From Mauremys mutica (Eukaryota > Chordata > Testudines > Geoemydidae), in contig NC_059077.1 in the NCBI RefSeq assembly GCF_020497125.1, positions 24,126,840 through 24,190,839 on the forward strand: 64,000 bases of DNA, given 5' to 3'. Both the position numbers and the translations under genes were made by a program. Below the pieces are notes generated by a model. The model saw only the letters and a list, made by a program, of their open reading frames with translations, did not search any database and was not told the DNA's origin. Positions 12,066 to 23,020 of this stretch are shown here, in pieces. How positions within the stretch are numbered: the stretch's first letter is position 1; each line of letters starts with the position of its first letter.

Positions 12066-12202
12066 TTTGATCATGGAATCTTCCATTAACGTGGGCCCTG
12101 CTGTGCTGCTCCTGGCTTAACTGCTGTTCATGCAAATCTACAGGGGTAGGGTTAATACCAGTTCCTTCAAGATACATCCGGATTCGCTGCCGCCATTGCC
12201 AC
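12066..12202 (-). CDS. NADK2: NADK2 coding exon 6
   Basis: The exon is 137 bp, with acceptor ttctaag and donor gtaggt. It encodes residues 273-317, beginning WQWRQRIRMYLEGTGINP. The first half is strongly conserved. The second half (LSQEQHSRAHVNGRFHDQ) is a more variable loop that in human carries a similar HD(E/Q) end. The exon ends in phase 1, and the split Arg codon is finished by GA of exon 7. Reading through the donor would give only a few more residues before a stop, which supports the splice. Confidence 0.93.
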
Positions 12203-13735
12203 CTTAGAAAAGGAAAAGAGATTGGTACCAGTGTTGGAGAAGTCAAAACATTCATGAGATAAGGCCTTCATTTCATTCAGTCACTAGATACAATGATTTT
12301 ATTTGATAGAATCATACTCAAAAAGTAACTAGATAGACCAATATATTTTTTTTTAAATGCAGGAGAGGTCCAAATTCATAAGTCAGTTTGAAAAGCTTAC
12401 CAACTTTGACCACCAAATGTACCAATTATAATTCAAATTAATTACAGAACTGATACAAACATGTATTTCACATCCATTTCTGTTTTGTTAAATGCTGATT
12501 GATAAATGCTCTGTGTCTGGGGATAGCCACAGTGGAACACACACAGGGACAAGCACTCAAAGAAGAATGGTATTTACATGTCCTTCCCTTTTCTCCCCAA
12601 ATTGCTGCAACATTCTGTCTATTCCCCAGAGTAGAAAAGAAACAATTCCTCCTCACTCTTTTCCTATTTTACCTGGAAGAAACTACAGCAGTTTCTTCTC
12701 CAGTTTTGAACAGCAAGCCTGAGTATCTGAAGTAGTTACAAACAGATAATTGAAACACAGTGCCACCCACTTGATGGTGATGAGAATTAGGTATGGCAAT
12801 TAGCAAACAATTTGCTTATCAAATCACAACATCCCTCTCTCAGAAGGCTCTAAGGATAGCTTAAAAAAAAGAGAGACTAGATTGAAATAAAATCCTTTAC
12901 TGTTTTATTTTGTTCCTCAAACAAGTTGAGCAGTCTCAACTTTATAAAAACCCATACATGAAAAAATACACGACAGCACATAAGTATGAACGCTAATAGA
13001 ACCTTTATATCATCCCACTGTATTATTGTAGGTGGGGCTGGTGGCACCACACTATTAAGGTTGCCCCACACTTCCCATTAAAAGACCCTGCTTATAATTT
13101 TACTAAACTAATCATCGGGCTGCCTCGCGTAGAATTTTTGGGGAAATTTCCAGCCAAAATTGTTCAGAGGTTTCTGAGTGAAAACTGGGGGAAAATATGT
13201 TTTGCCCACATTAAAAAATTCTGGTAACCTTTTCTTTGAGCCATTCTAGAGGCCTCAGGTTTTGGAGAAGGAACTTTGAATTTGTCATGTGGTATCCACT
13301 GCTGTCCCCATGAACATCCATGCAAATTTGGCCAACTTATAAGCTTCTGACAAACTACAAGTCACAAGTGCTCAGTGGAGACTTGTTATACTTTAGCACC
13401 TAAAATCCCCAAAGATTCCATCCTCACTGAATGTGCTTGAACCTCTCACAGCTCCTAGCTTTGATCAGAGTGAACATGCTCCCTCCAGCCCATGGCTACA
13501 AAGACAAAGCCAGTCTTTCCCTGTCTTTAAAGGCAGCTGTGGGCCAGGGCCATACACTGGAAGGAACAGCAGGGAGGCTCTCTATTCTGTGTCGTCTGTC
13601 CCCCCGCCCCCATGATAGCTAGGCAGCATGACACCTGATTCGAATGCAGACAGGACAAAAGCCAGACCAGGGGGGGAGGGAAGGGAATTGATTGAGTCAT
13701 GAAGTCTGGTGGGACTGGCACTGGAGAAAAGAAAC
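12203..13735. other. Intron 5, no firm feature
   Basis: Intronic sequence between exon 6 and the 269-bp MITE. Short reading frames have no motif. A stretch at about 13120-13260 resembles an old interspersed repeat but I could not place it. Confidence 0.5.
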
Positions 13736-13737
13736 TA

Positions 13738-14006
13738 GGGCTGTGGCTACACTTAGCACTTCAAAGCGCTGCCGTGGTAGCGCTGCTGCGGCAGTGCTTT
13801 GAAGCGTTAAGTGTAGTCAAAGCGCCAGCGCTGCTGTCCGTACTCCACCTCCCTGTGGGGAATAACGGACAGCGCTGGGAGCCGCGCTCCCAGCGCTGGG
13901 GCTTTGACCACACTGGCGCTTTGCAGCGCCGCAATTTGCAGCGCTGGAGAGGGTGTGTTTTCACACCCTGCTGCAGCGCTGCAAATTTGTAAGTGTAGCC
14001 AAGCCC
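13738..14006. mobile_element. 269-bp MITE, cagcgctg-rich, TA-flanked
   Basis: The left end gggctgtggctacactta and right end taagtgtagccaagccc are inverted repeats. TA lies directly outside both ends. The interior has nested palindromes built from agcgctg words. It belongs to the same family as the 788-bp element at 4234. It is non-coding and lies in intron 5. Confidence 0.8.
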
Positions 14007-14008
14007 TA

Positions 14009-15420
14009 GGACTGGGAGCCAAGGGATGTGGGAAGGGGAGGCAGGGACTAGTTGAGCAAGGAGATTAAAGGAGTGGGTGGGGAATTGGTCTGGCTGGGTA
14101 AGGAGACAGACTAAGTGTGGGGACGAAGGGGCGAGATCGGGAGTCTTACTGGCACTATTCCACTTGTAAAAATATGTGTCTAAGTTACCATGAGTCCACA
14201 GGTACAGGACTCAGATAATAATAATAATAATAAAAAAAAAGTAAGACACCTCCTGAAGTGATCCAAAATAGCTTTTTCGATATTAAAAGCTATACTGGAC
14301 TCCAGCTTGTATTTTTAGAGTGACAATTCAAGAATCCCTTGTACCATTTCCTTCAGAATTGATAGAAAAGTTCTCTCTTAGACAAGACCTAGTATAACAA
14401 CTTGGAGGATTTTAGACTGGAGGAGGGGGCAAAATTGGGCTTATAACAAAAGCCAATCTGGAATCTTACCTGTGGAGAGGCTAAAGCCTCATCACAATAG
14501 GTTTAGTTCCAGAGGTATTAACAACACCAGAGCACTAGCCTACAAGTCTACAAGCTGCAAAAGCTTTTGAACATTATGTCATCTAACATTGCTGTGACCA
14601 GGTCTGATCAATTGTTGCAGAAGCATGAAGGCCATCCACACCAGGACACCAATATTAATACCAATAGAACTGAACCACTTAAAATGGCGCAAAGTTTAGA
14701 AAGCTTCCTTACTGTAGCTGGAATTACCAGTGTTGAAGTGATACTTCATTTACCCATGCAGATTGAATCATCTTACTTATACCTAGTCTTGATAAATTGA
14801 CCATATTGGTTTGTTTCAGTCATGATGCTACATGTCAACTCTGCCATGCCATAAATCCAGTTTACGTTATAATTGGACTACAAACTGAATTTGCCTGTGA
14901 CAGTAAAAAAAAAATGCACCGAATATTAACATGTGAGATTCCTAGCACAAAAGGGTCTATGTCTGGCCCTCCTAGGCATTACAATAATACACTGCAATTA
15001 TGAGATTTATTTTCATGACTAGTACAATTTCTTGAGCAAAAATGTTAACATACAAATTATGTTTTAGGGTATATTAAAATTCCACAAATATTTTGTCCCT
15101 TTCAATAAAGGCCTCAAATTTAGTATGTACACGGGAACAATTCTTAGCCTGTTTCATAGCATTGTTTGTTCCACAGTTAGACCTTGCCCTCTAATGCAAA
15201 CTGCATTAAGATCATGCTTAGTTCTAGTTACCTGCTCATCAGTTCTTGTACAAATGTCTAGTAGCTATACCTAACAAGCATTAGCACCAAAATGCTTCCC
15301 TCATTTTACTTCGTGCCTGAGCCACTCTATTAACAATTGCAAGACCCTCCCATTAGCAGTGATTAACTATGCAATTTGTATAATGTTGGAATTAGTTACC
15401 CTTCTATCTCTCTAGATACT
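14009..15420. other. Intron 5, nothing recognised
   Basis: No exon or repeat end recognised. A short taa/poly-A simple repeat lies at 14213-14239. Confidence 0.5.
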
Positions 15421-15650
15421 AATATGGCCCTATCCCTGCACTGAGTGCCTCACAAGCGTTAATGAATTTCTTTTCACAACAATCCTGTAAGGGAAGTATT
15501 ATTTTACAAATGGGGAACCAAGATAGGGAGTTTACGTCATTTGCCCAAGGGCACATCATTAGTTTCTGATAGAGTTAGAAATTGAACCTAGGTCTCCCAA
15601 ACCCCAATTCAATGTCTTAACCACAAAGGCTCAAGGTCATCCTTCAAGAT
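15421..15650. repeat. MIR-like SINE fragment
   Basis: The order of words is that of MIR/CORE-SINE relatives: an even-spaced tail-like part, then tttacaaatggggaacca, tttgcccaagggcacat, attgaacctaggtctccc and tcttaaccacaaaggct. Old and diverged. Confidence 0.6.
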
Positions 15651-15788
15651 ATGAAGCCTCAAAATTCAGTTCATGATTTAATGCACTTATTTTATTAATC
15701 TTCTTCTCTTGTTTGTACAACTGCCCAGCATTACACATGCTCGCCTCAGGAAATATATTTTGTAAAAACAAAGATGATAGAATCCTAC

Positions 15789-15872
15789 CTGAACTCACCA
15801 CGATAAAACTTCTGTAATGCTTCTGGAAAGGAGTGTGTATATCGTACAGGCAAACACAAATGGCCTTCAGAT
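15789..15872 (-). CDS. NADK2: NADK2 coding exon 5
   Basis: The exon is 84 bp, with acceptor acttttag and donor gtaggatt. It encodes residues 245-271, SEGHLCLPVRYTHSFPEALQ then KFYRGEF. This segment is close to identical to the recalled human protein, and it links the N-terminal Rossmann-like domain to the C-terminal domain. It leaves AG, which joins G of exon 6 to make Arg272. The intron upstream of it in the gene (15873-28380) is 12.5 kb and holds most of the nested transposons. Confidence 0.94.
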
Positions 15873-16716
15873 CTAAAAGTGAAAAGACGACAGAACAATA
15901 GAGGTGGCAATCAAATTAGTGAGAATAGGACCCTTTTGGGAGCGCTCTGCTAGCTACATCAAAGCAAAGTTCGATTTTCATTTCCTGTGGTTGTGATCTC
16001 TCTCACTAAGAAGTCAGGCATTATTCAGTGGCAATGGGTTATAGAGCCCTTCACCTGTAGGTGGCTGAGTCAAATCCAGACAAGGATGCTACTGGCAGTT
16101 ACAGCTATCAGATGGCTATTTGGTAGCCTATGTGAAAACAGAATACGACTCATCTCAATGGACAAGTTGTATACATTCAAAATCACAACTAATATACCTA
16201 GGCAATCTTGCTGGCAATTCTTGCAAAGAAGCAAACAATTACACAGCACAGAGACAGACCTACACTATTATCTCTAAAGGACAGGACTAAAGCACAATGA
16301 GGTGTGGGCAAACTTGTACTGCCTGTTATGTAGCTACAAGACTTCAGTCTCCAGGGCTGTCAAACTACTCTTCACCAGTACTATATTCAAACAGTTTTAA
16401 AAAACTGGCAGCTAAGCAGTACCTCTCTGCCCTCAATCTGAACTGGCATATGAAAAGTATTTGTTTTGTTTTTGTTTTCTGACACGGCAGCTCTGACTAA
16501 TAGGATGTAAAAGAGCAGAATGCCTTAGGCTACCAAATATTTCATGTGAAATGAGGAAAAGGATTTACTTACACAAGCTTACTATGACCATAGGCAAGTC
16601 ACTTGATCTGTGTTTCTGTAAATGGAGAGACTGTTTCCCTACTCATAGTGGTTGTTGAGATTAAACTGTTTGCAAGGCATTCTCATACTATGCTGACAGG
16701 GGGGCCACATGAGTAC
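15873..16716. other. Intron 4 start, with MIR-like fragment
   Basis: No exon motif in 15873-16570. The part at 16575-16716 (ataggcaagtcacttgatct, gttgttgagattaaac) looks like a MIR-type SINE. The hAT element at 16725 inserted at its edge. Confidence 0.5.
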
Positions 16717-16803
16717 ATATATAACAGGGATGGCCAACCTGAGCCTGAGAAAGAGCCAGAATGTACCAATGTACATTGCCAAAGAGCCACAGTAATATAT
16801 AAT

Positions 16804-16837
<34 letters not shown>

Positions 16838-16937
16838 CGATATATGCATACACAATCATATTATTTGATAATGTATATTTATTTATGCATTTATAATATA
16901 TAGTTAACAATAACAATTTGTCTTAACCTTTTACTTA

Positions 16938-18818
16938 GCGGGACTTCTGGCAATCTTTGCTTTCAACAATTCTTTTGAAGCTTGGTTTGTATTCAGTTGT
17001 GCTCACATGCAGCAGTTCTCTTGGCTGTCTGTCAAAATGGATCAGTGCTTGGATTTCACGTTTGAGTGTTGAGAAAAATAGACTCACAAAGACAGGTCAA
17101 GACAAACATTGGGATTAATTCTAGGGCTGCATCTATGAAGTTGGGGTATTTATCCTTTGGTACAGATTTCCAGAAAGTAAGGGTCCCCTCTGTCTTCTGA
17201 ACAGATTTAAATCTGTGATCTTCCAAAAGTTCTATTATTTCCATCTGGGATGTTGCTTCATCAGGGACTAAAGGAGGCTTCAGATAATTTGTTTCATCAC
17301 TAAAAGGGCCAATCAGAAATCTGATTTGAGGTCTTTTCCGCTGCAAATCTTGGAATCTTTCCTCAAAATTGTTCTTAAGATCTTTAATCATGCTCCAGAG
17401 TAGCAGCCGTGTTAGTCTGTATCCGCAAAAAAAACAGGAGTACTTGTGGACTTTAGTCTTTAAGGTGCCACAAGTACTCCTGTTTTTTTTAATCATGCTC
17501 GTATATCTAGTTGTGCTCTGTTTTAGGGGTCCTGCTGCATCTTCTTTTGATCTGGCTTGAAGTTGTGACATTGAAGGTAAATGCGTCAGCTCTCCCTCAA
17601 GCATTTGTCCGTGAAACATCTGCAGTTTGTTTATGAACACAAATACGCTTTGCACTAGATCAGACAGCAACTGGATTTTTCCTTGTAAATCCACGTTTAG
17701 TTTATCCAAATGCAGCAGTATGTCTGCAAGAAATACCAAATCTAAAACCCACCCAGGATCTGTAAGCTCAGGGTATATTCTGTGCTTCTCCTCCATAAAC
17801 AATTTCACTGGTTCCAGAAGCTCTAAAAACCAAGAAATAACTTTACCTCTCGAGAGCCATCGAACTGCGCAGTGAAATGGCAAATCGGTAGGGAAGTCAT
17901 CTTCATCCAGTTCTTCGATCAGATTTTGAAATTGTCTGTGATTGAGTGCATTTGAGCAAATGAAATTCACAATGAGCAAGACAGGTTTCATGACGTGATC
18001 AAATTTGAGATTTTTAGACACCAGTTGCTCCCAATGAATAATACAGTGAAATGTCCAAAATTCGGGAAAGCTCTCAGACTTACAAAGTCCTACTAATACA
18101 TTCACAGATCCCCACATGGATGGAGCTCCATCCATAGCAATGGCAGTGAGCTTCTGTAAAGAGAAGTGGTGTTTCGCAACTAACAACATCAATGCCTCCT
18201 TTAGATCTCGTCCATGAGTTCCGTCCTTTAGTGGCAAGAGATTGAGGAGTTCTTCGCTTACAACACAGTCGTCAGACAAAGTCCGGACAAATACCGATAA
18301 TTGAGGTTTATCCTGTACATCACAAGACTCATCCAAAGTGATGCTCAAATACTCACACTGTTGAAGTTGCAAGTGCAGTTGCGATTTGATGTCACTGTTC
18401 ATGTTCGAGAGTCTGCGTTCTATAGTGTGGCGGGAAAGCTCCAAGCCAGAAATTTTCGGTTGTAGATTCTCTTTCTCTGGTGACAAGATTAAAATCATAT
18501 CAGTGAGGCACGTTTTTATAAACTCGCCTTCAGAGTAGGGCTTTTTTGCACAAGCTATGTGCCAGCCACATAATAGGAGGCCAATGTTACAGTATGCAAT
18601 CGGTTGGTAAATCTGGTGAAGAACTGGGCTTCTACATGTGTTTGTTTTTTCAAAGTTTTCAGTTTTAAAGTGCGGAGTTCAGAACCTTGTGGGAATTCTT
18701 GATCCATATGTGCATGGCTAGAAGCGAAATGATGCTGCAAGTTTGAAGATTTGAACTGAGAGATACCTGTCTGGCAAAGCCAACACATGGTCTTACCATT
18801 ACGTTCAATGAAAAAGTA
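16938..18818 (-). pseudogene. hAT transposase, BED-type finger plus catalytic domain, broken
   Basis: The minus-strand reading starts with a zinc-finger-like segment, FFIERNGKTMCWLCQTG then HHFASSHAHMD (C-x2-C...H-x5-H, BED-like). After a frameshift near 18577 it continues in a 480-residue open stretch with hAT landmarks: SITLDESCDVQDKPQLSVFV, AIAMDGAPSMWGS, CAVRWLSRGKVI. It resembles the GTF2IRD2/ZBED-type Charlie lineage of domesticated transposases. A second frame change near 17075 separates the C-terminal end (CxLC then FSTLKREIQALI), which runs to a stop at about 16938. The PLE insertion adds 105 bp (35 codons) without closing the frame. Two frameshifts and a doubtful start mean it is not functional. 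It is not an NADK2 exon. Confidence 0.88.
17396..17490. mobile_element. Short fold-back PLE-tail insertion inside the hAT transposase
   Basis: The insert begins with the reverse complement of the PLE tail (cagagtagcagccgtgttag, tctgtatccgc, caggagtacttgtgg) and turns back into the forward tail (tctttaaggtgccacaagta, ctcctg). It is flanked by aatcatgctc at 17386-17395 and 17491-17500. Insert plus duplication is 105 bp, so the host reading frame passes through it. Confidence 0.87.
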
Positions 18819-19074
18819 CTTATTCTCCGTTAGAAGCCTCAGTTGTCATCTGTGTATTTTCCTTTCCATTTGCACTTGCCTTCCATTGTTAGATGGTGTA
18901 AGAAAATTTTTGATTAAAAATTTCACACCAGCTAGTCACTGTGTGCTTTATTCAAGGAGACACAGGCATGGGCCAAGGCCCCGCCTCCCACTCCACCCCT
19001 TTCACCAAGTCCCCACCCCCACCCCACCTCTTCCCGCCCCATTCCACCTCCTCCCCCAAGTGAGCCATGTCCTC

Positions 19075-19300
19075 TCTCTTCCCCTTCCCAGAGCCTCCTG
19101 CTAGCCACAAAACAGCTGATCGTGGTGGGCAGGAGGCAACGGGATGGAAGAGGAGGTGCTGGTGGAGGCAGGGGGGCTGGGCGCTGCGTCCTCACTCCTC
19201 CCCTCCCCAGAGCCTCCTGCTGGCTGCCAAACAGCTGATTGCGGCAGACAGGAGGCACAGGGAGGGAGCAGGAGGTGCTGATGTGGGGCAGGGCTGCCAG
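19075..19300. repeat. Direct duplication inside the hAT element
   Basis: The segment ccagagcctcctgctagcca then acagctgatcgtgg at about 19089-19127 recurs as ccagagcctcctgctggctg then acagctgattgcgg at about 19207-19246, period about 120 bp. Both are followed by a GGAGG-CAGGAGGTGCTG-like tract. Confidence 0.7.
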
Positions 19301-19471
19301 CAGGCAGGAGGCGCAGGGGGTCTGGAGGGAGAGGGGGGCTGATAGGGCTGCTAGTGGGTGCTGAGCACCCACCATTTTTTCCCCCAGAGTCGGCTCCTGG
19401 CAGGAGCTGCATATCTTCTGAAGAGCCGCAAGCGGCTCTGGAGCCACCGGTTGGCTACCCCTGATATATAA

Positions 19472-19659
19472 CATATTAATAGCACTACTAATTGGGCAGG
19501 TACTTTCTGGGAGCCTGTTGACAGCAGACCAAACAAAGTTTTTTAACCTCTTCTTTCTTTCTGGGACCTGAACAGATCTCCAGTCTGTACACTATAGCAG
19601 GTATGAACCTCATCAGTTTCATTGTTTGGCATATGCACACTTCTAAACAGACCACAGAA
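19472..19659. other. Short spacer, no feature
   Basis: Intronic sequence between the hAT right flank and the DIRS terminus. Nothing recognised. Confidence 0.4.
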
Positions 19660-20037
19660 GAAGAGGTTAACTCACCTTTTGCAATAACTGGAGTTCTTTG
19701 AGATGTGTCCCCCTCTAGGTGCTTCATTTCAGATGCGCATGCACCCATGCAATTTTGATTGGAGATTTTCAGTAGCAGTGCCCTTTTGGCCCATGCATGT
19801 GCTTGCTGTACACATCCTCATGGCCGGCACTGAGGTGATATAGGGTTGCGCAGGTGAACCACCCTCAGTTCCTTCTCCATTGCTAAGTCCCTAGAGGAAA
19901 CTCCAAAACAGAGGGGAAGGAGCACTGGTGGTGAAGCATCCATAGAGGGACACATCTCGAAGAACTCCAATTAGCGAATGAGGTAAGTAATCACCCCTTC
20001 TTTGAGTACTGCCCTTTGGGGGCTTAACTTCACGTGA

Positions 20038-20760
20038 CTACCGAGCAGTACCCTGAGCCAGAGGTGGGAGCTTCAGAACTGAATCCAAGATCGAAGACAA
20101 GACTGCATTTCCAAGGGCAGTATCCGATCTAGAAGAAAGGACCACCATGTAATGATTGGCGAAGGTGTGTATCGAAGTCCAAGTTGCAGCCTTGCAAATC
20201 TCCACAATAGGAACATGTTTGAGTAATGCCAGAGAGAGAGATTTTGTGGAATAGGCTATACACTCCAGGAGGAGATTGTATATCAGCAGATTCATAACAA
20301 GAAATAATGCATCCAGAAATCCACCTGGTGCGTCTCTGCAGGGAAACCATGGTCCCTTTGGCCAATTGATACAAACAGGATGGGAGATTTCCAAAACAGT
20401 TTGGTTCTGTCCAGACAGAAGGCTAACCCCCTTCCAATGTCCTCCCTGGTCTAATGGGGTTTCAGAAAAAAGACTAGGAGATAGATGACCAGGCTGATAT
20501 GAAATTCAGAGAACACCTTAAGAAAGAATTTATAATGTGGCTGTAACAAAACCTCAGACTTGAAAAATACTGTAAATGGGGAGGGGTGCGCGCACCATTA
20601 CACCCCCATTCCCTGACTCTTTGGGCAGAGGTGATGGCCTTTTTGGTGACTATATTTGTGGAAAGGTTAAGGAGGTAACAGGGAGCTATTGGTTCAAAGG
20701 AGGTCTCATAGGACACCTAAAGAACCAAGTTTAGATCCTATACAGGAATGGATTCTTTAA
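20038..20760 (-). pseudogene. DIRS copy 2a tyrosine recombinase remnant
   Basis: Minus-strand translation includes HVPIVEICKAATWTSIHTFA then NHYMVV, the (D)ICRAATWSS-HTF--HY block just before the catalytic Tyr region of DIRS recombinases. The first part (about 20760-20480) is in a different frame with stops. Upstream pieces retain the SQRVREWGC-like equivalent of SARRVGELRAL. Confidence 0.78.
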
Positions 20761-21009
20761 TCTGAGGGGAATAGTTCCTCAATCTCTTGATAAACCTCAA
20801 TGTCATGGGATGAGTGAACACAGAAAATCCCTCAACTGGGCTACAACAGCTTTTCATTCCCACCAAGTGGACTCTGATAAAACTCAGATAATCCTGACTT
20901 TCAATTTCAGAAGGTGGTCAAGAAAAACCAAGAGGGAAGAACGAATGGAGGAAAGGCAGTGCTGGTCACGCCAATGGTTCAATCTCTTCCACTTTTGGAG
21001 CTAAATATT

Positions 21010-22100
21010 TCACATGGATCCTTTCCTGTTTAACAACACCTGTTGTACCTCTGTGGAACAGGAAGTCTCTATTCCTACAAACCATGGAATAACCATGCCC
21101 TGAAGAATTCCTAAATTGGGGTGGATGGTCTGACCAGCATCTTGAAAGAGGAGATGAGGAATGGTCGGAAGACACACTACTTGACAAACGGCCAGCGAAT
21201 GAGGTAAGGATACCAGAACTGTCTTGGGCACATTGGAATTATTAGTATGACCTTGTCTTGCTTGATTTTGTTCACCACTTTTAATATTAGATGCATTGGG
21301 GGAAATGCATACAGAAGGCTCCTCATCCATGGAATGAGGAAAGGTTTTCCCAGTGAATGAAGGCCGAGACCCTCTCTTCAACAAATCTATCTCAACTTCC
21401 TGTTGGTGGCAGTGGAAAAAAGGCTCAGCTCTAGAAACACCAAAGCCAGAAAGGTGTGATTGTGAGTTCAAGAATCTAACTCTCACTTGTAATCTTGGGA
21501 AACATGTCTGCTGAGAGCATCTACAGTGTTGTTTTGTATGCTTGGAAGATACATCACCATAATGAGGATGTGACTGATTATACACCAGTTCCATAGCTTT
21601 ATTGCTTCAGCACAAAGAGACTAGGATCTCACTCTCCTTGTTGATTGATGTAAAACATGCAACCTATGTTATCTGTCATGATCTCGGTAGATTTGTCTCT
21701 GATAACTGGGAGAAAGTGAATACAGGCATTCCTAGCTGTCCTCAGCTCCAGGTTGATGTACAAATGCACTTTCTGAGTAGACCATCTGCCCTGAACGGTA
21801 TGTGTTCTTAGATGTGCCCTCCTCCCAAAGATGCATCTGTCAGTATGGTAATTGTTGGATAACGGGGACACCCAAACAGATGTTATGAGGATCCTTCCAT
21901 CAAGTGAGGAAGTCTCATACTTGATGAGGGATTGATATCACTCTGTCCAGACTCTGTTTGTTCCATGCATAAACTGTTCTGAGCCACCCCTGGAAGCAGC
22001 AATGGTGTAACCTTGCATGATGTGTTACAACAGTACAAGCTCTCATATGTCCCAAGAATTGGAGACAATTACTTGCTAACGTCCGCTGGCTTATCTGAAT
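21010..22100 (-). pseudogene. DIRS copy 2a RNase H remnant
   Basis: Minus-strand pieces include GRRAHLRTHTVQGRWSTQKV, HLYINLELRTARNACIHFLP and DKSTEIMTDNIGCMFYINQQ. These are the RNase H landmarks (WG-HL, E at INLLELRAVR, D at MTDN) of DIRS polyproteins. A 194-residue frame to the left (21010-21594) carries the lower-conservation linker ahead of the recombinase. Confidence 0.75.
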
Positions 22101-22282
22101 CTTTGCAATGAGGTACAATAGTCATGAGTCTTTCTGTGGGGATGTAAAATCTTGCTGGTACTGCATCTAAGGATGCCCCTAAGACATATCCAGGGGTCAG
22201 CGTGGACTTTTTGATGATGAGCTGGAGACCGAGCCTGAGAAAAAAGGCTTACAAGGTTCTTTATGGCGAAAAGAACCTTGTA

Positions 22283-22470
22283 AGTCTGGTCATAGAATAG
22301 AATCATAGAATATCAGGATTAGAAGGGACCTCAGAAGGTCATCTAGTCCAATCCCTGCTCAAAGCAGGACCAATCCCCAGACAGATTTTTGCCCCAGATC
22401 CCTAAACGGCCACCTCAAGGACTGAACTCACAAGCCTGGGATTAGCAGGCCAATGCTCAAACCACTGATA
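22283..22470 (-). mobile_element. CR1 LINE 3' end, antisense, in DIRS copy 2a
   Basis: On the plus strand the sequence starts with the CR1 3' microsatellite-like words (catagaatagaatcatagaa) and continues ggattagaagggacctcaga, aggtcatctagtccaatccc, the standard turtle/bird CR1 3' end in reverse. It is 5'-truncated and about 185 bp long. Confidence 0.88.
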
Positions 22471-22489
22471 GCCCGCTGCCAGAACCTTT

Positions 22490-23020
22490 GAGAATACTTT
22501 CAGAGCAGAGGAAAGTCTGACTAGGAGTACCCAATATTGGAAGTGGTCCTGGCTGACCAGAAAGCAAAGGAATCTCTTGTGAGATGAGTGAATTGCAATG
22601 TGAAAATATGCATCCTGAAGATAAAGGTCCGAAAACCAATCCCCTGGACTCAATGATTGAATTATTCCTACAAGAGGCATCCCAAACACCTGTGCTTTCA
22701 CAAAGTTGTTTAAAAGTCTTAGATCTAAAACAGGTCTCCATCCCCTCTTTTCTTTTTTTGGGACCAGAAAGTATTTGGTCCACCTGTGCTGAGAAGGAAC
22801 TGGTTCTATGGCTCCTAAACATAGCAGGGAATCAATCTCCTCTCTCAGCAAGTGCTTGTGAGAAGAGTCCCTGAAAAGAGATGGGAGAGATGTAAAAATG
22901 GATGGAGTAACTCAATCTTCTGACCTCCAATACCCATCTGTACTTTGTTCCCATGCTAGCTGAAAGCAAGGGAAATGGTCCACATAGGGAGGGAAGTGGA
23001 TAAATTGATGCACCCAACAT
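22490..23020 (-). pseudogene. DIRS copy 2a reverse-transcriptase remnant
   Basis: Minus-strand translation has EEIDSLLCLGAIEPVP, YFLVPKKEKRGWRPVLDLRL then LNNFVKA, and PGDWFSDLYLQDAYFHIAIH. These are RT blocks 1-3 including the Asp of the DLxDAYFH motif. The frame stops being RT at about 22490 where the CR1 insertion begins, so the YxDD region is displaced or lost. Confidence 0.82.

Larger units (their letters stand above)
16725..19463 (-). mobile_element. hAT (Charlie-like) DNA transposon, 2,739 bp
   Basis: The terminal repeats are cagggatggccaacc (16725-16739) and ggttggctacccctg (19449-19463, inverted, two mismatches). The target duplication atatataa is perfect on both sides (16717-16724, 19464-19471), the 8-bp length typical of hAT. 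The minus strand carries a broken transposase (16938-18818). The 3' third (about 18960-19440) is GC-rich, non-coding and contains a direct duplication. A PLE tail is inserted at 17396. The gene lies in NADK2 intron 4. Confidence 0.92.

Noticed and set aside
17056..18498. 480-codon minus-strand frame as a possible host gene (GTF2IRD2/ZBED-like)
   Set aside because: It lies between hAT inverted ends with a perfect 8-bp duplication, needs two frameshift corrections, and includes a PLE insertion. It is a transposase fossil.
18932..19474. 180-codon frame at the end of the hAT element
   Set aside because: It spans the non-coding GC-rich subterminal part and crosses the element end; no motif.
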